Of a stretch of DNA of 64,000 nt, positions 57,263 to 64,000 are shown in pieces; positions within the stretch are counted from its first letter, which is position 1; each line of letters begins with the position of its first letter. The notes under the pieces are model-generated. The model made no database searches. It worked only from the letters and a program-made list of their open reading frames with translations, and was not told the DNA's origin. This stretch comes from Malaya genurostris. Its lineage: Eukaryota > Arthropoda > Insecta > Diptera > Culicidae. Location: NCBI RefSeq assembly GCF_030247185.1, contig NC_080572.1:158595080-158659079 (forward strand), in the 5' to 3' direction. Made by a program: the position numbers and the translations under genes.

Positions 57263-57686
57263 CCCAACTAACCAAAAGTTCGGATAAAAGGGACTGATTT
57301 GGCTTAAGCAGCTTTCAAAGTTAATCAATAGCATTCTAAGCAGCCCATTTTTCAAGTAATTATCCACACTTGAAAATTCGCGCGACGCAGCGGACCGAAC
57401 TTCTAAGCTGCTTCTAGAATACATTGTTCAGCTTCTATACAGCGAAAAAGTTCACGCGGAACTTGTTCTGTACTTTCAAGTTGCTAAAAGTACCACGTGC
57501 ACTCTTAAGCAGCGAGAAAGTTCACGCGGAACTTGTTCTGTACTTCGAACTGTCAAAAATTGCCACGTGTTTTCTTAAGCAGCTAGAAAGTTCACGTACA
57601 TTCAAGTTCTCAAAAGTTCCGCGTGTACTTTTAAGCAGCAAGAAAGTGGACTTTTTAAGTAATTGTGGAACTTCTGGTTGCTTGGG
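57263..57686. mobile_element. MITE with CCCAA..AACCA.AAGTTC ends and internal 70-bp repeats
   Basis: Left end CCCAACTAACCAAAAGTTC and right end (reverse-complemented) CCCAAGCAACCAGAAGTTC. The interior (57430-57650) has three to four tandem units of 56-72 bp with 'AAGCAGC.AGAAAGTTCACG' and 'CCACGTG'. The 126-codon frame across it is an artefact of the repeats. Confidence 0.8.
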
Positions 57687-57689
57687 TTC

Positions 57690-57930
57690 CTACCTACTAC
57701 TTTTGTTCCTTGCAATTCTTCTAATGTCATTGTTTCCAGTCGTTGCTCTAGTTAGACCACAATCCCGGTGTTGTCGCGAAGTATGCTTTCCAAGACGCAT
57801 ATAACTCGAGGTAGTGCTACTAACACTCCCTCCCGGAGTAGGGCGAAGGGTAACTGGAGCCTTACTATTATGAACGCCTACATCGAGAACAGCTAATTTA
57901 ACTGCTGGACGTTCGAGTTGTTCTTTGCGA
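57690..57930 (-). pseudogene. BEL/Pao fragment: integrase C-terminus and start of 3' LTR
   Basis: On the minus strand 'ERPAVKLAVLDVG' matches the end of the BEL integrase at 48060-48105 (ERPVTKLAVLDVR). About 45 bp later TGTTAGTAGCACTAC looks like the start of an LTR that differs from the 41-48 kb element. So a second BEL family is present here as a fragment, joined directly to LINE coding sequence at about 57925. Confidence 0.75.
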
Positions 57931-58945
57931 GCAAATGTCATTTGAATTTCTGTTGAGAGCAACGCAAGACAATCGTTCGTTCCCTGCGGAAACCAAATTG
58001 TGTATCTGAAAGTAAGCCATTAGTCTCGGCCCAATTGTCTAGACAAAACAGAATCATTTGTTCGAACAATTTCCGGATACAGGAAAGCATAGCAATCGGC
58101 CGATACGCATTGTGATCGGAAGCTGGTTTTCCTGGTTTTTGGATGGCGATCACTTGCACTCATCTCCAGTCGTGTGGGACAATATTACCCGTGAGGAACT
58201 TGTTGAATAAATTCAGCGAGCGCCTTTTGGCGGGGTCAGGCAGATTTTCCAACAAGTTGAATTTTATTCTGTCTAATCCCGGGGCTTTATTGTCACATGA
58301 CAAAAGTGCAAGTGAGAGCTCTACCATCGAAAACGGTATTTCTTTTGTATTTGGTGTCGCGAAGCGGGTGATCTTCTGTTTCGGAACAGAGTCTGGGCAT
58401 ACTTTTTTAGCGAAATCAAATATCAAGCGGTTAGAATATTCCTCGCTTCATTCGGTGTTATGGTTGCGCATGCGTCTGGCTGTGTTCCAAAGAGTGCGTC
58501 TATAAACCGACGCCAGTAACCGCGTTTCTTGGCTCTAATCAAGTTCTTAGTTTTAACGTCTAACGCCGCGTAATTCCAGTAATTATCAGGTGTTCCATTT
58601 TTTTTTTGAATATTTTATACGCGGAGGCTCTCTCCGCGTTTAAATTTGTGCACTCTTTGTCCCGGGTTGGGAGGACGGGTGTTAGTTTCGTCTGAGCTTG
58701 AATCGCAGTATCGAGAATCTAGCCAGCCAAAAAACGTATACACTTCCTCCGGAGGAAGTTGTTAAGTTCTTTCAAGTTTCTCAGATATCGAGGTCGCATA
58801 GCTATTCCAATCAATATTTCGTGTGAGGTCATACGAAACGTTAATTGTCTTCGATGGTTTTGAGCCGCTGCCCAAGTACCAATTGGCAACCAGTTCTGAT
58901 GCGACTAAGTTCAAACTATGTTGCAAAAAGAGCACGAACGTGTTT
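57931..58945 (-). pseudogene. LINE fragment (Jockey-like): endonuclease-RT linker and RT fingers
   Basis: Minus-strand frames read 'NWYLGSGSKPSKTI', then a basic linker, 'ALLSCDNKAPGLDRIKFNLL', a stop, 'QVIAIQKPGKPASDHNAYRP' and 'IAMLSCIRKLFEQMI', then 'LLSDTQFGFRRERT' and, after a shift, 'ALLSTEIQMTFARKEQ'. This is the start of a LINE RT up to just before the first catalytic Asp, where the BEL fragment follows. Several stops and shifts. Confidence 0.8.
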
Positions 58946-59121
58946 TTTATGTTATACTGGTTAAAACAAGGTGACATTAATGTTTCGTCATAACATTGAA
59001 ACTGGATCACAGATAGATACAATATATACCGACCTGAAAGCAGCGTTTGATCATACGCTCTTGATTGCGAAACTGGAGCGTCTAGGTGCATCGTCTAGTT
59101 TCTCTCAGTGGCTTAAATCAT

Positions 59122-59525
59122 CACCCCTATTCTGTACATCGATCGATTCGAAATATTCCGATCGAATATGCAATTTCCATTCTGCATTCCGTTCGAGTAG
59201 GTTATGAACTCGAATATCATTCGTTCGAGTTGTTAAATTTTCGAACATTATTCTATCGATTTGCGTACGTATTACTTCTGTTCGGTTTAGAACCGTTCTA
59301 ATTTGTTTATACAAGTGTGACAGTTTCGTTTACTAAGATATGAATAATATAAATAATATAAAACGTGTAAGTAGTGTTGACAGCTTTGATAGTTAGTGTT
59401 CGAAATTTCAAGTGTTCCCGAACGAATCATACAAGTCGAACGGAATAAAGAATGCAAAATTCGAACTCGAACGAAAGTGTAGATTCGTTCGTATCATAAA
59501 TCCGTCGGATTGCAGAATCGGGGTG
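59122..59525. mobile_element. MITE with CACCCCNATTCTG ends (404 bp)
   Basis: Inverted ends CACCCCTATTCTG and CACCCCGATTCTG lie in the LINE RT, flanked by CAT on both sides (59119-59121, 59526-59528). The interior is full of TTCGAACGAA-type phrases in both orientations. Confidence 0.7.
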
Positions 59526-60189
59526 CATATCTCGTAGGCCGAATTTTATCAGTGAAGCTAGGAAATGTCGAATCACAAAACTTCATTAACGAATCAGGTG
59601 TTCCTCAAGGAAGCTTCAGCAGCACCTAAACAATTTTTGTGAATGGTGCAATCTCAACCTCTTAACTATAAGTATGTCCAAATGCTCTGTGATTTCTTTC
59701 ACACGCAAGAAAAGCCCGATAGTCTGGAACTACACTATTTCTGGGGAAACACTTGAAAGAGTAAATGTTGTCAACGATTTGGGTGTGCTTCTTGATTCTC
59801 AGATCTCCTTCAGACATCACTACTCGCATATAATTGCTCAGGCAAATAGAAACTTAGGTTTCATCATGAGGATCGCCAAAGAGTTTACTGATCCATACTG
59901 CTTGCAAGCGATATATTACGCGTTAGTACGGTCTACCCTTGAAGCCGCAGTGCATATTTGGTTATGTTCACGCCAGTGTTTGGATCAATAGAAAATGAAG
60001 CAGTACAATCACGATTCCTGCGATTTGCTCTTAGATCTCTGCCATGGCGGGAGCGGGTCATATCGCCGAAAGCCATTTCGCCGAAAGTCGTTTCGCCGAA
60101 AGTCGTTTCGCCGAATGCCATTTCGCCGAAAGTCATTTCGCCGAATAGGTCATTTCGCCGAAAGGGTCATTTCGCCGAAAGGGTCGAGA

Positions 60190-60720
60190 ATCGAGAATTT
60201 ATTTGAGCTTCACTCCGTATCTTGAGGGCATACGTTGTACCTTTATTTTCTGGAAAAGCACCGTCGATTTTCGATCCAACGCAATTTTCTACTGATTTCC
60301 TTATCAAGAATGGGTTTTTTGGTAAAACACCCGATATTGCTTCCATGCGAAGCACGTGAATCGGACCGGAAAGGCCGGTTTTGTCCATGTAGTCCAGTAG
60401 AAGGGGGCCGGAAAGCCATTATCGAAGAAATTCGAGCAATTTTCGGATTGTTCCCCAATGGGGGGAAAAGGATCAAGTGCCTTCGTCATGAGCGGCGAGG
60501 CAGAACAGGAGTCTTGATGTATATCGTAGATTTCCGCGGTAAAAGAAAGGTTAGAACACAACCTAAATATCGAGCGGGGCACGTGCTAATCGGCACTCCG
60601 AGGAGGCCTATATTTGTGCGTGGTTCGGCAAGTAACGGCAGCAACGGGAAAATCACCAGTTATTCCAAAAACTAATTATTGAAAAATTTTCCTCCGAATG
60701 TCGAGTTGTCGTTTACACAC
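60190..60720. other. Interior of the phrase-array element with an unassigned 146-codon frame
   Basis: Plus-strand 60235-60675 is open and basic (Arg/Gly-rich). Overlapping minus-strand frames of up to 92 codons are open too ('MDKTGLSGPIHVLRMEAISG'). Since a pogo remnant lies downstream on the minus strand, a minus-strand transposase C-terminus is one possibility. I cannot choose between them. Confidence 0.3.
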
Positions 60721-60793
60721 TATAGAATACGATGAGACAGAAAAACGAAATGTGATGAGCAGCAACGATATATGAACCGATCGCTTTGAGTGT

Positions 60794-61030
60794 TCAACAC
60801 GAACTGGTGAACACAAGTTCTGAATCCTGTTTTCGTTTCCTTCGCACGAAAACAAAGAGCTTCATGTCGTCTGCATATACATTTAGATGTTTGAGTAAGA
60901 AGGAAATGTCGTTTACGTACAAGATAAAAAGAAGAGGGCCTAAATGTGAACCTTGGGGAACACCTGAAGTGACATTTATTGATTTGGAGTTTGTGTTTGA
61001 GTTTCCTAATACAATCAATAAGATTCACGT
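60794..61030 (-). pseudogene. LINE RT catalytic fragment
   Basis: Minus-strand frame with 'GVPQGSHLGPLLFILYVND' and 'LNVYADDMKLFVFVR' (Tyr-Ala-Asp-Asp). Same RT style as the plus-strand LINE around it, but in the opposite orientation. It interrupts or abuts the pogo remnant. Confidence 0.85.
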
Positions 61031-61077
61031 TTATTTTAGATATTACATGTATTAAAAAGTCATCATCATTTACTTCT

Positions 61078-61217
61078 CTAGTTTTCCGCGGCATATCAAA
61101 TTCTTTAGCCGCCTTTCGAATTGTTGAACCACCACCGTGCACCAACTGGATTGCAGCAAGCATGCTTGTGTTTGATCACTTTTTACTCGAAGAAACCCTC
61201 TTGTATGTCCGTACCAT
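61078..61217 (-). pseudogene. N-terminal pipsqueak-type HTH of a pogo-like transposase
   Basis: On the minus strand an ATG at 61217 starts MVRTYKRVSSSKK, then an in-frame stop, then 'MLAAIQLVHGGGSTIRKAAK' and 'EFDMPRKT'. The MVRTYKR start and the 'IRKAAKEF..P.KT' helix-turn-helix are typical of the psq domain at the start of pogo/Tigger/jerky-type DDE transposases, which binds element ends. The frame then runs into LINE sequence, so only the domain remains. Typical transposases of this type are several hundred residues long. Confidence 0.65.
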
Positions 61218-61239
61218 CGTTCACAATCTGCTTTTAATT

Positions 61240-61690
61240 GTTTGTTTATATTGAATGTTTCAACACTGATCGACTTTGAGGATAGGTTTGTCCATCATCT
61301 GTTATGGCACACCTGCCCCATAGCAATATGGCGAACTTGTCCCGTTATGAACCGATTGCGGTACAGCGGTAGCGAGGTCGGACAGCACATGAACCGAAAC
61401 GATGTGGCGTAGCCGCATTAGATATTTTTTTCATTTTCGTCTAATAAACGAAAAATACCACCTACATTTGCCTGGTAGATACACCTATGCAATTGCTTTG
61501 ATGCTTACTAGCTAATAGCCAACAAGTTTTCTTTGGAACTACTTTCTGAGGTTCATGAATCAATCTTTATTCAAGAGTACAACAATCAATCATTATTCAA
61601 GAAGTACAATGGTAGGTCAACAAAACGGGCGTCATCTTTCGTTTGTCTTTAATTTAAATTAATTCTAATTACGATTTCAAGACGATTTCA
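61240..61690. other. Non-coding interior of the phrase-array element
   Basis: Contains 'GGCACACCTGCCCCATAG' and the shared GC-rich segment at 61371-61422 (compare 54095-54170). An imperfect direct repeat 'TCATTATTCAAGA..TACAA' is at 61560-61610. Confidence 0.5.
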
Positions 61691-62229
61691 GGATTCGGCG
61701 AAATGACCCTTTCGGCAAAATGACTTTCGGCGAAATGGCATTCGGCGAAGTGACCCATTCGGCGAAATGACATTCGGCGAAATAACCCTTTCGGCAAAAT
61801 GACTTTCGGCGAAACGGCTTTCGGCGAAATGGCTTTCGGCGAAATGACCCTGATCCGCCATGGCGTAATCCGTCAGAGCTTCCACCGCTTGAGCGCTGTC
61901 GTTTGCTCGACATGGACAAATTAGATAAACGACGAAATATACTCAAAGCAGTATTTATAGCGAAATTACTGAATGGACAAATTGATGCTCCTGGGATTCC
62001 CTCGCAAACATGTATTAATGTCCCTCCAAGAACGTTAAGAGCGCGGAATTTCTTGTGACTCGACTTACGAAGAACTTACAATGTGCAATGTTTTCAATAA
62101 AGTGTACGACCTTTTTGACTTTTGTGTATCCAGTGTTGTTTTCAAGAATAGGCTTAAGAGACTCAGATAGATTATAAGTAGAACTTAATTGTTTTTAGCA
62201 CTGGACAATGTTTGTATCTTTATTCGTTA

Positions 62230-63260
62230 TCCAAGTAGCAAATGAAACTTATTGAAATTTCAAGAGGTTCTACAATGGTTTTAAAATTGTTTTTTTTTAT
62301 TTTAGATAAGTTCAGAAAGATTTTCAAATATATTAAAATCGGTTGTGCAACTTATCACTGTTAAGTTTTTCAATACTACCCAAAAAAACCCTATAGAACA
62401 ATTTAAGGTACATCTGAAACAATTGTGCAGCACATCACCAACTTGCCCACGTTGCACTAACAGTTATAGTAGCTCAGCAAATTTTCACATCGTCATGTAA
62501 AAACGAAGTAACTAAAACAATTGTTTAACTTATCAAAAATTTTTAAAACGAATGTCATAATTGTATCCGACTCAATATATACCGAAATGGCTGTTTATCT
62601 CTTGTGAAAAAAAAAATAGTGAAATTATGCTCTCCGCAAGGCAAAAATGGTAAGCCGAATTGAAAACCTTGCAGTAAAAACAATTTTGCAGCCGAGTCCG
62701 CATAGTCTTGGTTGCCTCGTGAAATATTAGGTCAGTGTGTGCAGATCTCAGGCGTACGAAGACATGTTTCATCATAAAAATGCAGTTCGTTGTCGATTTT
62801 CTATTTACTAAAACATAAAAGATCAATTCTACAATATGTAGTAGTACCATTTATTTATGTGCAGAATATTTATAAAGTTTCATGTTTGTGTTATGAGCGG
62901 TTGTTTTGAAAATCAAATTTGAAACTTATTAATTAGAGATTATGTTTGCTTTTTTTTGTAAACATCAATTCAATTCTTGTTTACATTACGTTGTAGTTCC
63001 CATGAGTTTCATAATCGTTTTTTCGCTGATTTAATTGCAGCATTTGTAATGGGATCGATGCATGAGTTTTTGTATCAGTTGCACAATAATTGTGAAAAAA
63101 TGTTCGTAACAACGGAAAAACATAAAGATATGTTGCACAACAAAGAAAAATTGCGCTTTTTCCATAACACAACAGTTACTAGAATAGTCATATAAACTAA
63201 TTTGATAAATTGCACAATCAGTAGAAAAATACAGGACAGCAACTTAACGTGCTACTTGGG
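62230..63260 (-). mobile_element. TIR element with CCAAGTAGCA ends, complete inverted copy (1031 bp)
   Basis: Ends TCCAAGTAGCA and CCCAAGTAGCA (reverse-complemented) lie between TA at 62228-62229 and 63261-63262. On the minus strand it parallels 5155-6465 at high similarity but without the 620-bp extra block and with the distal end intact. No transposase frame. It appears to sit in the 3' UTR of the plus-strand LINE. Confidence 0.8.
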
Positions 63261-63262
63261 TA

Positions 63263-63728
63263 GGCTAATGTTTTTTAATTGTAATTATGTAAACAAATAT
63301 GTAAAATGTTAAAAAGATAATGGGTTTTTAGGTGCATTTGATGAATTTCAAATGCGCTTTTCCCACTCCACAAAAAACTCCATTGAGATCAATCCAGGTC
63401 AGATAGAAAGAAATAGATAAAAAAAATAAATAAATAACACAACTAGTTACGAAATAGTTATTTAGGTTTTTAATCACCACATCTTTTTGTCATATTGAAT
63501 TAATTATAAAATATAAGCTATCGTTACTTAATCCAAGCATATCTTCTATGCTTCTAGCTACTAGTTGAAAATAAGTTTATTTGACTCCAATAGCACTAAA
63601 GCTTGCTTCAAATAGAATTGGAACAAAGACAATTGCCTGTATTTCAGTTATTTATTATTGTATTCAAGATCTTTTTTTATACAAATGTAGCGTTTTCTTC
63701 ATACTTTTAAGAAAAAATACGGATAAAA
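63263..63728. other. Probable LINE 3' UTR remainder, then unremarkable sequence
   Basis: Ends in an A-rich tail with AATAAATAAATAAC at about 63424-63440, as expected at the 3' end of a non-LTR element. Beyond that I see nothing. Confidence 0.4.
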
Positions 63729-63921
63729 TTATTCGTCACGGTTTTGAAGGAATTCCCGAATTTTTCCTGTAACACGGCTCAGTAGGCGGCGCACACCTTC
63801 TTCGTCCATTGTTGTAAACTTTTCCGTAGTTCGGTTTTCCGCAACTCGACTGCAAATATACTTTTATTGTATCTAATTATTAATGAAATGAAATCAACTT
63901 ACAAATTAGTTTCCTAACCAT
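63729..63921 (-). CDS. Candidate small spliced gene with two overlapping micro-ORFs
   Basis: On the minus strand a donor GTAAGT starts at 63902 and an acceptor TATATTTGCAG ends at 63850, giving a 53-bp intron like those of the RAB5IF homologue. One ORF starts at 63921, crosses the splice and ends at 63779 (29 aa, MVRKLIFELRKTELRK at its start). A second starts at 63809 in good context (ACAACA before ATG-G) and ends at 63729 (26 aa, MDEEGVRRLLSRVTGK at its start). Both are amphipathic and charged. Either one is the product, or this is a 5' leader exon of a gene whose rest is not seen. Unassigned. Confidence 0.3.
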
Positions 63922-64000
63922 CAAATAAATCCAAAGAGAACCACGTGTTTACACAATGAATATCTATATGCTGCTCATAGAATTATTCCGTTAGCAAACA

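Larger units (their letters stand above)
60050..61856. mobile_element. 1.8-kb element with inverted TTTCGCCGAA phrase arrays, 9-bp TSD
   Basis: Exact 9-bp target duplication GCCATGGCG at 60041-60049 and 61857-61865, inside a LINE codon stretch that reads through once it is removed. The ends start GGAGCGGGTCAT and, reverse-complemented, GGATCAGGGTCAT. Next come arrays of a 16-18 bp phrase (TTTCGCCGAAAGTCA and variants): about eight units on the left (60060-60185) and ten in reverse on the right (61695-61850). The interior holds a pogo-type domain remnant, a LINE RT fragment and the GC-rich segment at 61371-61422. A 9-bp TSD suggests Mutator-like mobilisation. Confidence 0.85.
58971..62227 (+). 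pseudogene. LINE fragment (Jockey-like): RT palm to C-terminus, split by two DNA elements
   Basis: It begins at 'ETGSQIDTIYTDLKAAFD' (first catalytic Asp) and 'HTLLIAKLERLGASSSFSQW' (58985-59121). It resumes after a MITE with 'SQNFINESGVPQGS' (59570-59615), loses the Asp-Asp block in a deletion, and continues 'NDLGVLLDSQISFRHHYSHI' and 'ALVRSTLEAAVHIW'. It is split at 60041 inside 'LRFALRSLPWR' and resumes at 61866 with 'RRNILKAVFIAKLLNGQIDA' and 'PPRTLRARNF'. A 3' UTR may continue to 62227 and, after another insertion, to an A/TAAA-rich tail at about 63445. It is opposite in orientation to the LINE fragment on its left. Confidence 0.8.

Noticed and set aside
57424..57804. 126-codon plus-strand frame
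   Set aside because: Spans a MITE with 70-bp tandem repeats and then the antisense of the BEL fragment.
60060..60185. CRISPR-like regular repeats
   Set aside because: Units are 16-18 bp back to back without unique spacers, are mirrored at 61695-61850, and lie in a eukaryotic TE.
59958..60225. Repetitive basic open frames (Ser-Pro-Lys-Val-Val-type) as a protein
   Set aside because: They are translations of the phrase array; all three frames stay open for that reason.

Overview
The window reads as non-genic DNA of a culicine mosquito, Aedes-like. It is AT-rich and packed with transposable elements, has 50-64 bp introns, and carries dispersed repeats of a kind I associate with Aedes genomes: CCGGAACCGG-type monomers, a (CA)n-linked 3' domain, and families with CACGCAGAG, AGAGTGCCTATAACC or CAGAGATGCC ends. 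The species assignment is inference from repeat style. No bacterial operon, CRISPR array or rRNA gene is present.

The only gene I recognise with confidence is a three-exon Rab5ip/RAB5IF (C20orf24, OPTI) homologue at 51222-51727 (+). Weaker host-gene candidates are an ATG-bearing exon with a strong splice donor on the minus strand (1776-2016), a possible 3' exon for it (164-352), and a tiny spliced minus-strand transcript at the right edge (63729-63921).

Layout. 0-6.5 kb: repeats, a roughly 490-bp (CA)n tract, a perfect 278-bp tandem duplication, and one copy of a TIR element whose inverted relative sits at 62.2-63.3 kb. 6.5-10.1 kb: a minus-strand APE-type non-LTR retrotransposon split by a hAT MITE. 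11.2-23.4 kb: an RTE-clade LINE split by a degraded Ty3/gypsy (mdg1-like) element, itself broken by a TTAA-flanked element, a tRNA-like insertion and a CCGGAACC element. 24.1-25.7 kb: another LINE copy split by a second TTAA-flanked foldback element. 26.8-40.4 kb: deeply nested DNA transposons, up to five levels, many with readable target-site duplications. 41.4-48.8 kb: a complete but frameshifted BEL/Pao retrotransposon with both LTRs, a 5-bp TSD and a PHD finger at the start of Gag. 48.8-52.9 kb: MITEs around the RAB5IF gene, one holding a spliced ORF about 330 bp from its start codon. 53-64 kb: two elements with inverted arrays of short phrases at their ends, a Helitron 3' terminus, BEL and LINE fragments, and a pogo-type DNA-binding domain remnant.

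All retroelement reading frames are broken. Their order of insertion can be read from which element interrupts which, and this insertion record is the most informative content of the window. No new defence or metabolic system is visible. The most unusual items are the phrase-array elements, the PHD-finger Gag, the intron-bearing ORF inside a MITE, and the perfect 51-bp foldback exactly at the gypsy protease active site.
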